In this document: positions 54,350 through 64,000 of the stretch, one piece after another
Position numbering within the stretch: position 1 is the stretch's first letter
How the letters are laid out: every line of letters begins with the position of its first letter
Source of the DNA: Corydoras sp. C115
Lineage: Eukaryota; Chordata; Actinopteri; Siluriformes; Callichthyidae
DNA: 64,000 bases
Direction of reading: 5' to 3'
Assembly: GCA_019802505.1 (NCBI GenBank)
Contig: JAFMOC010000021.1
Span: forward strand, 4,072,501 to 4,136,500
Notes under the pieces: generated by a model
Seen by the model: only the letters and a program-made list of their open reading frames with translations
Told to the model about the DNA's origin: nothing
The model's database searches: none
Made by a program: the position numbers and the translations under genes

Positions 54350-57320
54350 ACTAATAAATAAGGTAGAGAAACAAATCAACTGCATTATATTCTGTAATCT
54401 AAGAACTACCCAGTGCATGACTATATTATATATCTATCTATCTTTAAATATATGTTTATATGTGCGTATCTTTGTGTGTTTATGGATTTTAGGTTATCGA
54501 TGAAAAGTCCTTTCTAGAATTTGATTAATGTGTCCTGGGCATCCAAATGAACATGCATTTCCCTTAAGGGTCCACTGAAGAGTAAAATGTAGCTTTTGAG
54601 TTCATTTTTGTGTTGAAGGGCTGTCATTTGTCATCCTACGGGGACTACAGCTTAATTCAGCAGTGGCTTTGCCAGCTGTCCACCACAGAATCAAGGAGCA
54701 GTTACCACAATATAAGGTCACAGGGCAGAACATGTCTGAATTGGACGGTAGGTTATCCAGTGTGTGCGTGTGTGTGCTTAATTTGACAACTTCCCTGTGT
54801 TTTGTGTCTTCCAAAGGTTAGCTAAAGAATCAAGAGGCAATGTAACCTTTAAGCCAAATATCTTTACAAGATAAGCAGCTGGGATGGGATTGGCCTGTTT
54901 AAAGGGTCACTTTGATGTGTTAAACAGCATATGGATGTGCATGATGGGCTTTTATGAACTGACCCAATAATACAGACAATAAAATATCTTTTATATTTTA
55001 TTTGAAGTTCTGTTTACTAGGATTGCGTTGTCGCATTTAAAACTTCCTACTTAAAATCATGAATGAACACTGCTATCACAGCTTATACATATTGTGTTCC
55101 TACATTGAAATCTAAGCTATACTCTTTCAGAATAGCAAATATAAATCTATCAAGCGTGTAAAATCAAGCTTTGTAATTCATCCTTGGGTATTCGATTGGT
55201 AAATGCAAATATAAAAGCTGAAGTACTTAACCATACTCGTCAGTTATGCACTGCCACACATCTGCATTAATAAGGGAAGGTTGATGCTTGCTCACGTTCA
55301 AGACTGAGGCAATACGATGAGGCACGTTTCTGACGCCTTCTCTCTGGTGCTTTTAAACTGCTACTATTCTTAGTCTGATCACATAGGCAGCAAAGATCAC
55401 ACAATTTCACAGTGAAACTTCGTCAAGATCTCTTGTTTGAGCATTTTGAATGACACAGGGGCAGACAGTGAGAACATTACACAGCAAATGTCTGGAATAT
55501 TAAGCACCATTTAGAACAGAGGACTGCTATATTGCACTTGATTATTCTGATAAAACCACTCACATGTATTTGTGTTAGAACAGAGACGTTTTAGTCTGGC
55601 TAGCTAAATTATTTGGTATAAATAACACCTGAAAATAAAAATGAATGTCTTATAATCACAAAACTTTAGATTTTGTAGTTCAAATGAAATGATTTAAAGA
55701 CTTTAAAGAAATATACCTTTGGGTGCGAATTTAAACATGATTTTCTACATATTATGGTTATGGAACTAAGTTGGGACTGTCAACATTTCATGTTATGTCT
55801 ATAAAATGAATCTAGGCTCAGAAATCAATACTGTGGATACATTAGAAAAATAATATATTAGAAAAAGTACAGCACATGTAAAGAAGTGAACACTTTTTCC
55901 CACATAATTTAATCTTTCATCATTCTAGGTAAGATATGAATGTTGGGTGTTTTTGCACCCAAGTCCAGATCAGATAATTATTACTGTGCATTATACCCAC
56001 TTATGTCTGATTGCTAATCACATCATTAAAGAATGATTCATTACTTACTTAGTACTCAGTGATATTTCTGATTGCAGTCTCTCATTTAAAGTTTTAAAAT
56101 CAGTAATAATCAAAATTATATGTATATAATGCTATTTTAAGTTTGAGTTTGAGCATGTAACTACTAATGTAAATATTGCTAATTTAGTGATAAAGTTGTT
56201 TGTATTCTGCACTTATATTCAGTTTGAATCTGAAAAATAAAACTATGTGTAGTTTGACAGTAAAATATTTCTAGCATTATTGTGCCAAATGAAAGTCTCA
56301 CCAGACAAATGAAAATGGCACCATATGCCAGACAAACTCATATGGACTGCATCCTTCATCTCATTAACTGCTGTGTCTTCCTGAATTTTCTTGCACGTCT
56401 TCCAATAATAGCTACTCTTCCTCATCAGAGGCAAAAGGAGTGGCCCATCACAGGCACCCTGAGTCCCTGTGTGGATTTACCTTCATGCGTTTTGCAGCTG
56501 AGACCTGGTCTCAAAGGAACACAGCCTCCGCACTTAACCCCTTGAGCAGTGAGGACCAGGTGTCTCTCCTCCATCAGACATCAGGTTAATTTTGCTAAGG
56601 CCCCTGAACCACACGGGTCCCTTCATCAGTAGACTCCAGCACATTTACATTACAGCCTCCTCTCATTAGGGTGTTACAGACAAGACCATGGTTAATGAGG
56701 AAGACTGTAATAAGGGAAGGTGTCTGATCTACTAAGGCTGATGGGTATCATGGTCAGGGCCAAAGCCATTTTATGCCTGTGTAAGGCTGTAAAGGAGGGT
56801 CACAGGGGGCTTCCAGTGAGGGAATCCAAGTTCAAGACCTAATCAGGAGTGGATCAGTATTGGGAGTTTGAAGTATATAAAATTATAAATATCTAAAATA
56901 AACATGGATGATGTATGTATTACTTAAGTAAATACAAAAAAGACAGTATATGTCTTTACAACATAAACATGTAACATGTAAAGGGTAAAAAAAAATATAT
57001 ATGTAAATAAAGATGTTTAAAGATGTTAACCAGATTTATACAGGACAAAGCACAATGTATGCACAAAGTAGCCAAATCATGGCCTGGTTAATTATGGTGA
57101 TTTACATCATAATGAAGTGCCTTTTCATGAACATAATTAAAGTATTTGTGAGTTGACAATGACCCCAGGCCAGACCACAGATTGTAACTTGCCAGTTACA
57201 AATGAAATAGTTAAGGAACAAAGAAAAATTCAGATTTATTGGACAGCAAGTTCAGCTGAATGTAAATTTTATTAACCATCTTTGTTAATTCTGTTACATC
57301 GAAATGTTTCCCTATTTAGT
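54350..57320. other. Repeat-free upstream DNA, candidate conserved non-coding blocks
   Basis: Unusually free of transposons for this window. 54600-54760 and 56281-56860 are richer in GC and complexity than neighbours but have no exon structure I can defend; enhancer function is a guess. Confidence 0.25.
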
Positions 57321-57339
57321 GATATATATATATATATCG

Positions 57340-57652
57340 GGCAGCACGGTGGCTTAGTGGTTAGCGAATCCCCATCTGGGTGGAGTTTCCATGTTCTCCC
57401 CTTGTCCGCGTAGGTTTCCTCCGGGTTCTCCGGTTTCCTCCCACAGTCCAAAAACATGGATCAAATCAACTGAGTTCTCCAAATTGCTTCATATGTGTGT
57501 GTATGTGTGAGTGAGTGTGTGCCCAGCGACAGATTGGCACCCTGTCCTGGGTGTATCTGCCCAGCGCCCGAAACGTTCTCCCCGGATGGACATGGGGGAT
57601 CCCCCCCCCCCCCTGCACGACCCTGATTATAGGATAAAGCAGAAGATAATGA
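57340..57652 (+). mobile_element. Mermaid/DANA-like SINE in an AT microsatellite
   Basis: + copy with a ~35-bp deletion in the head (ttagcg|aatccccatc), flanked by tatatata on both sides; C-run near 57602. Confidence 0.9.
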
Positions 57653-57684
57653 ATGGATGGATATATATAATCACTAGTGAAACA

Positions 57685-57895
57685 TGAGACCAAACTCACA
57701 TGAAAAAAGAATTAGAATAGCACTAAAACACCATATCCACAGTGAAATTTGGAGGTGAGAACATCATGCTGTGAGACTGTTTTTCAGCATCATATAAGTC
57801 GAGAAAGTATGAATAGAAATATATATCAAGATAATTCAATTACAGGTTGTAACGTAACAGAAACATTTGGAACTTTTCTGACTTTTAGTTCCTAA
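57685..57895 (+). pseudogene. Tc1-like transposase remnant
   Basis: ccatatccacagtgaaattt, gaggtgagaacatcatgctg and tgagactgtttttcagc correspond to the Tc1 VKHGGGNIMLWGCFSA region with stops; aacatttggaacttttctga resembles a Tc1 end. Confidence 0.65.
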
Positions 57896-58107
57896 GAATC
57901 AGTTCATGCAGCATCTTAGGACTGTCCTGAGAATGCTGCAAAGGGAAGGTTTTACAGCCAATCTTAAAATGTATGTAAATGTTTTGGTGGGCGTATCGTG
58001 ATTTGGCATCTTGAGACAAAAGCAGGTGTTTTCCCAAATTAACCAGCCACCAGCAATTGTGGACTACTCAGTGTTAGCTGTGAAACAAAAACTGGCTTGT
58101 GCATCTG

Positions 58108-58520
58108 TGTTCATTATGTTCCGCTTAATCCTCTTCTAGGGTCATAGATGGTTTCCCCATGCCCTTCCAGGGGAGAACATTTCTGGCACTGGGCAGATAC
58201 ACCCAGGACAGGGCGCCAATCTATCGCTGAGCACACTCACTCACACAAACACACACAACCGGAGAACCCAGAGAAAACCCATGCAGACACAGCGACAACA
58301 TGAAAAATCCGGCCAGATACACACACACACACACAGTATGGGACAATTTAGAGCATTAAATTTTCCTTGATTCCATGTTTTTGGATTGTGGGAGGAAACC
58401 AGAAGGTAAACACACACAGACACGAGGAGAACATGAAAACTCCACCCAGAACGGGATTCGAACCTGGAATCCCCAGAGCTGAGAGACAAATATGCTAACC
58501 ACTAAGCCACTGTGCCGCCC
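58108..58520 (-). mobile_element. Rearranged Mermaid/DANA-like SINE
   Basis: Minus copy with an internal duplication: the ggagaacccagagaaaaccc section appears before and, as ggaaaccagaaggtaaac, after the acacac/atgggacaattt section. Confidence 0.8.
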
Positions 58521-58534
58521 CATTCAGCCATTTA

Positions 58535-58665
58535 CTATGTTAAAGTTAGGTGTTCTGATATTCAGCTGCATGGCCAACCCTGTGTTCTGACCCCATCCAA
58601 GTTGATATACTAGTAAGTCACTTTGAATTAAAGTGTCTGACCAAATGTAAATGTAAATCTACCAT
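58535..58665 (+). mobile_element. SINE 3' part (second family)
   Basis: cctgtgttctgaccccatcc ... actttgaattaaagtgtctg, tail only. Confidence 0.6.
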
Positions 58666-58744
58666 TGGGACAAATTCACAGTGAATGGCTTCAAAAAATA
58701 TTTAGTTCGCAGTTATTACAACACCTGAAAATCTAAGGAATCCA

Positions 58745-59068
58745 TGTACAGTTAAATGTACATGTAATGGACTCACATATAGTTTTCCAGTTATTAGTTT
58801 TTCCATTTGTTTAATATCTGTACATAGCTGTCCTACATTGTTGTTGCTGCCTGGCCATTCAAGGAGGATGAGTCCCCCACTGAGTCTTGGTCCTCCCAAG
58901 GTTTCTTCCTTAAATAACAACATAAAAGGGAGTTTTTTCTTGCCACTGTCGCTTCGGCTTGCTCTTTGGGGGTTTAAAGGCTTTTCATTCAGTAAAGCTG
59001 CTTTGTGACAATGTACTGTTGTAAAAAGCGCTATATAAATAAATAACTTGACTTGACTGGACTTGACT
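58745..59068 (+). mobile_element. LINE 3' UTR fragment
   Basis: Same 3' UTR as 10110-10430 (aaggaggatgagtcccccac ... aaaaagcgctatataaataa) ending in (CTTGA)n. Confidence 0.88.
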
Positions 59069-59593
59069 TAAAAAGCCAAGAAAAAACTGACACAGCTCCA
59101 CTTCCTCACATCTGTCCCAAATCTCTTTTTAAGTTTAAAGTTCCATTAAATTTACATTTGAGCACATTTGTTAAATAAAACAGTTTGTAAAACTTCTTCA
59201 CACCTTCAATTCTATTTGCAGGGTGGGTTGGTTGTCAATTTTGTAAGTGTGTTGGGGTTCAGAGGTCTTGATCCTGGGAAGTCTTGTAGCATGACATTTT
59301 CCTACAGGGTTAAAGGTTTCCGGCCAAATGTCAGTGCACGTGGGAGTGGGCAGATGGCCAGCAGCTTCTTTTAGTCATCTTTTAGGTGTCTAAAATTAGT
59401 GTACTGAGTTTTTTTTCTAATTCAGTTTACATAACTGTAAAATATGCTCTTTTGTGTTTGCACTTAATCTAATTTAATACATAAACAAAACAATACATAC
59501 AAAAATTATAATTACTAAAGGTTTTTACTTATCTTTAAAATAATACAATGATTAAATGTTGAATGGTGAAACATAAATTTAACAAGATTACAT

Positions 59594-59599
<6 letters not shown>
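59069..59599. other. Unassigned DNA
   Basis: A 68-codon open frame at 59168 has no recognisable motif or splice support. Confidence 0.4.

Positions 59600-59678
<79 letters not shown>
59600..59678. repeat. (AT)n microsatellite
   Basis: 79-bp AT array. Confidence 0.95.
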
Positions 59679-59679
<1 letters not shown>

Positions 59680-60068
59680 CTAAAAATCTTTTAAAAATAA
59701 ATGAATGTAACATAGGGTTGAAAGGAAAAGTGATTGAGTGGAAGAAAATAATAGAGAGGCATGGGATGCCCATGTGTGGAGAAGTCATTCCTGCTGTGAG
59801 CCTAATTAAAAGGGTTTCAGAACAGAGGGGCTTCTTGTGATCTCAACATGATTTACCTATTTCCTGACTTTATTTAATGTAAAACATTATACACTAGCAC
59901 ATCCTTCCGTTCACTCTCTCTTCGACTCTTCTACTCTGCCTAACTTAATAATGCTGCTAAGCGATTATGAATGAATGTGTAAGTGGGTGATAAAGCTCTG
60001 AAGCAGCACCTTTAACTGTTAGAAAAGAAGATCCAACAAAAGATTTAAGAAATCAGCAGTTATATTCA

Positions 60069-60338
60069 ATAATTCATTCATTCATCATCTTCCGCTTAAT
60101 CCCCTACTAGGGTCATGGGGTTTGTGTATATAGTTATACACAAACTATATAGGGCAATTTACAGCATTAAAATTACCTTGAATCTTTGTTTTTGAACTGT
60201 GGGAGGAAACCAAAGGACCCAGAGAAAACCCATGCAGACACGGGGTGAACATGGAAACTCCACCCAAATGGAATCCTGACCTGGAATCCCCAGCACTGAG
60301 AAGTGAACATGCTAACCACTAAGCCACTGTGTGGCTGC
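60069..60338 (-). mobile_element. Old Mermaid/DANA-like SINE
   Basis: Diverged minus copy with a large central deletion (tcatggggtttgtgtatata). Confidence 0.8.
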
Positions 60339-60519
60339 CCAGCAGTTGTTTTATTTAAATTATGTTTTTACATCATATTTATGATGAAATCCACTACACA
60401 ACAGATGGTTTCACAACATTATTCGCAACATTGTTGTGTATTAATGTGCAAGTGAAGAATAAAATTAGATTTTGGATTTTTATAAGAATACATCATTGTT
60501 TCTGCACTTATTGTCTATT

Positions 60520-60728
60520 TTTTCAGGGGTGGGGGCATTCAGGGGAGAACGTTTTGGTCAGATACACACAGTACAATCCATCGCTGGGCACACACTCGCT
60601 CACACAGACTGTGGCTGTGGGAAGAAACCAGACAATATGGGGAGAACATGGCAACTCCACCCATTTTGGGATTCGAACCTAGACACCCAGCACTGTGATG
60701 TGGTCATCTAACCACTACACCACCATGA
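60520..60728 (-). mobile_element. Old Mermaid/DANA-like SINE fragment
   Basis: Minus copy with the CATGG/CTGTGGG middle and a degenerate head (ctaaccactacaccaccatg). Confidence 0.75.
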
Positions 60729-60729
60729 C

Positions 60730-61142
60730 ATTTTTTTAATTTACCTAATAAATACACTATGTAGTTCTACAATTACAAACTGAATTCCATCTTATTATTA
60801 ATCCCTTTATTATTAATTTATTTAATGATCAACACAAAAAAAGCAGATACATTTTTGGATGATTGATGATTTAAGCACTGCAGTGACATTGGTATTAATA
60901 CAGCAGATGATAGAGTTGTTAAACACATTAATGGCACTGTTGGACTGAAAATAATCCACCAACCTGATTAAGTCCTAGCATGATATTTTGTATCTACTTG
61001 GTGGAGCAATAAGGTATATGTATCTTTGTCAAGCTTAAAGACAAACAGAACTGGAGATTTGTGCAAGGCCCACATGCAGTTTTTTATTGTCCAGGATACA
61101 GAGAAGTGCAAAAGTATGTGTAAAGTTTTTATTATAAAAACA
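60730..61142. other. Unassigned DNA
   Basis: Nothing recognised. Confidence 0.4.
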
Positions 61143-61154
61143 ATATGTTTTATA

Positions 61155-61500
61155 GGGCGGCACGGTGGCTTAGTGGTTAGCATGTTCGCCTCTCAGTACT
61201 AGGGATTCCCGGTTCAAATCCCCATCTGGGTGGAGTTTCCATGTTCTCTCCATGTCCACATGGGTTTCCTCCGGGTTCTCCGGTTTCCTCCCACAGTCCA
61301 AAAACATGGATCAATTGTGTTCTCCAAATTGCCCCATATAGAGTGTGTTTGTGTGAGTAAGTGTGTGCCCAGAGATAGATTGGCGCCCCTTCCTGGGTGT
61401 ATCTGCCCAGCGCCTGAGACGCTATCCCCTGGATGGGCATGGGGAACCCCACCGCTAGCCTAATAGAGGATAAAGGGGAAGATAATGAATCAATGAATGA
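61155..61500 (+). mobile_element. Full-length Mermaid/DANA-like SINE with TSD
   Basis: Perfect duplication atatgttttata at 61143-61154 and 61501-61512. Confidence 0.95.
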
Positions 61501-61512
61501 ATATGTTTTATA

Positions 61513-62320
61513 TTTATTTGAATAACTTTAATAAATCACAACAAGACATAAATCACATAAAAATTGTCTCTTCAATTGAACCATTTGCATGCTAGGTAGA
61601 TGAGAAATGATGTGTACCATCATTTTATGTCATGTATACATACTTACACACAGGGTAATATGGAGGCACATATGGGTTTTTTTGGGGAAAAAACAATTGC
61701 AAACATTAGAACATTTTACGTTTTGTGTGAATAAGCCTTTATTTAGTGATTTAGTTGCATCTATAGCTACAATTAACTGGACTGGTATTATATTTGAATT
61801 TCATTTGAAAGTCAGCGAGGCTGAAATTTCCTTTCCAGCGAGTGCGTAATTTCCTTTTAGGACTTCAATCCAATTCTAATCGAATAAAAGGTCAGGCAGC
61901 TCTTGTTTGACTTTCCTATAATCCTATAATCCTTCTAGTCAGACTTTAAAACAATCATTTTGCATCAGTTGTCATCACGTGTTTATGGTCTAGTCAGTTT
62001 TTACTAGAAAGTTGCTGTTTTTGTTTTCTAGAAACAAAATGCACAGTTGATGGTCAGTGTAAATAGTGTTTTTGAACACTTTAAAAAACTTTTATAAAGC
62101 ATTGCTTTATAGAGATGAGAATGCATGAGGATGACTGACATTTTTATCATTTATTTTGTATCAATTGTTTTCATTTTATTTTCAGCATTCATTTGAAAAA
62201 ATGTGAGCTGTTGTGTTCAAAATACTTTACCTACTAAATTATAATGTTATTGTTTCATCACTACTTAAAGAATAGGTCAGGCAGCTCTTGTTTGACTTTC
62301 CTATATATAATCCTTCTATA
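61513..62320. other. Unassigned DNA with a ~40-bp local duplication
   Basis: aggtcaggcagctcttgttt + gactttcctata occurs near 61890 and again near 62273. Confidence 0.6.
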
Positions 62321-62577
62321 CTTTATATTATATTATATTATGGTCTAGTATTATATTATATTATGTTATGTTATGTTATGTTATGTTATATATATATTAT
62401 ATTATATTTATATATTGTTTTATTTTATTATATTATATTATATTATATTATATTATATTATATTATATTATATTATATTATATTATTATTATATTATATT
62501 ATATTATATTATATTATATTATATTATATTATATTATATTATATTATATTATATTATATTATATTATATTATATTAT
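62321..62577. repeat. (TTATA)n microsatellite
   Basis: Pentanucleotide array with TTATG variants (~62361-62387); all open frames across it are artefacts. Confidence 0.95.
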
Positions 62578-62929
62578 GGCGGCACGGTGGCTTAGTGGTT
62601 AGCACGTTCGCCTCTCAGCGCTAGGGATTCCCGGTTCGAATCCCCATCTGGGTGGAGTTTCCATGTTCTCCCCGTGTCCGCGTGGGTTTCCTCCGGGTTC
62701 TCCGGTTTCCTCCCACAGTCCAAAAACATGGATCAAGTTATTTGAGTTCTCTAAATTGCCCCATATAGAGTGTGTTTGAGTGTGTGAGTGTGTACCCAGC
62801 GATGGATTGGCGCCCTGTCCTGGGTGTATCTGCCCAGCGCCCGAGATGCTCTCCCCTGGATGGGCATGGGGAACCCCACCGCGACCCTAATAGAGGATGA
62901 AGCGGGAGATAATGAATGAATGAATGAAT
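62578..62929 (+). mobile_element. Full-length Mermaid/DANA-like SINE inside the pentanucleotide array
   Basis: Near-consensus copy; both flanks are tattatatta-type repeat, so the TSD cannot be delimited. Confidence 0.94.
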
Positions 62930-62982
62930 ATATTATATTATATTATGCTATGCTATGCTATGCTATGCTATGCTATGCTATA
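62930..62982. repeat. (TTATA)n/(TGCTA)n microsatellite
   Basis: Continuation of the array after the SINE, changing from TTATA to TGCTA units. Confidence 0.92.
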
Positions 62983-64000
62983 CATTTTCTGCTCATTTAA
63001 GCTATGTTTTAACTAGAAGTGTTCATTGGAACAGGAAAGTTTAATGAATCTTGAAAAAGCAATGAAAACTCAGTTAACTTAAGAATTATATACATTTTCA
63101 ACCTTCCAAACAATAGCACGACATCCCAATCACCTCTGCCCAGCCTTAAAACAGGTATGGGTGCATTACTATCTTTTAAGTTAGCATCTCCCAAAACCTG
63201 GGCTGTACCCCCTTACTGACCACTCAGTAAGGTCACTCAATATAGAGTACATTGGAGGCAGATGGTCATTTGGTGGCTTCCAAAACTCCAACCTCCAATA
63301 TAGAGCACTGAAATTATTAGGCATGCCAAAATACCACATAGTCAGCCCAGACTCCCTCTCTTGATAGCAAGGTGCTTGTCACCCCATGTACAACACAAGA
63401 AGTATACACACACAGAGAGAGGGTGGGGTAGAGTAGGAAACATGAAATGGAGGGGAGAGCAAGAAATGGAGTGGGTCAAAGGGTTTTGGTGCCCCATGTT
63501 CACAGTTCCAAGCCTGACTGCCAGTAGACTCAGCTAGAAACTTTACACTAAAAGTTTATAGCATTCTGTCCCAACATTGTTATGATGTCAATGCTAACCA
63601 CATTGGCATGCCGGTGTAGTTTCTTGGAACTTTGCATTTGTTCTTGAGATGTGGCTATTGGGCTACATGCCATACGTTATGCTGCAATGATTAATGTAGC
63701 AATATGGAACTAAAACAAAATGCAATCTGAAATTGTATCATGCAATTAGATATTCTTGGCCTTAAGTCATGTGATATCGCTGTAAAGACAGGAGATAATG
63801 CTACAATCAGCTGGTAGTGTATATGGTGGCTTTGGTAAGTCTTAAAGTGAAATCTATATTATAATGCCATAAAATTAATTAAAAAAAAAAACTTTGGAAA
63901 TGTTTAAATGTTAGGCTGATGTTTGACTAAAATAGTAAGAGAATAGTTATAGCAGAAAGTTTAGTGGAAGGTAGTCATACTGTTAACAAGATCACAGAGA
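62983..64000. other. Unassigned DNA to window end
   Basis: No exon or repeat family recognised. Confidence 0.4.

Noticed and set aside
54602..54814. Possible exon (cag-bounded, followed by gtaggt)
   Set aside because: No protein family recognised in any frame and no partner exon; kept only as possible conserved non-coding DNA.
62288..62624. Ile/Leu/Tyr-rich ORFs resembling membrane proteins
   Set aside because: Translation of the TTATA pentanucleotide array.

Overview
This is nuclear DNA of a vertebrate, almost certainly a ray-finned fish; an otophysan such as a catfish is my guess. The evidence is GT-AG introns, CA/AT microsatellites, roughly thirty copies of a DANA/Mermaid-like tRNA-derived SINE, other fish SINE tails, LINE 3' ends, and Tc1, piggyBac and hAT elements. 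There are no bacterial features and no operon logic. The window is gene-poor, and most recognisable sequence is transposon-derived.

Two host genes are supported, both on the minus strand. (1) msantd2 (Myb/SANT DNA-binding domain containing 2) is covered from start to stop as four coding exons (50765-50316, 48904-48649, 46164-46101, 45057-44215). Its splice phases are consistent, but a one-base deletion near 44460 breaks the frame in the last exon. (2) A signal-peptide first exon with a phase-1 donor lies at 26762-26696. From its class and its place downstream of msantd2 on the same strand (vertebrate order msantd2-esam), it is probably exon 1 of esam. No later exon was found, so positions 1-26695 would be its first intron. 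Its presumed promoter has been tandemly duplicated (26925-27262 and 27935-28235), and the distal copy has lost CpGs.

Layout. 1-110: AT microsatellite and flank. 111-3030: non-autonomous LTR element with TSD and a 658-codon repeat-rich ORF. 3031-26690: intron-like AT-rich DNA with SINEs, a LINE 3' end (8.4-10.4 kb), Tc1 remnants and large CA arrays. 26.7-28.3 kb: putative esam exon 1 and duplicated promoter. 28.3-30.9 kb: SINEs and AAT arrays. 30931-39698: a nested complex in which a tRNA-type SINE is split by a Tc1 element (31065-39185), which itself carries an LTR element (31402-35218), a 466-bp duplicated segment (35663-36128) and a piggyBac (36893-39085). 40.0-41.8 kb: SINEs and a hAT element. 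42.2-50.8 kb: msantd2, with another hAT in intron 2 and a 68-nt G tract in intron 1. 50.9-52.3 kb: a SINE cluster beginning about 120 bp upstream of the msantd2 start. 52.3-64.0 kb: mostly unassigned upstream DNA with microsatellites, SINEs and a LINE tail.

The most interesting structures are the two related non-autonomous LTR elements, which carry stop-free in-frame tandem arrays instead of gag-pol; the four-level nested transposon with a TTAG (not TTAA) piggyBac target; the duplicated promoter; and the msantd2 frameshift. All calls come from reading the sequence; no alignment or database search was run.
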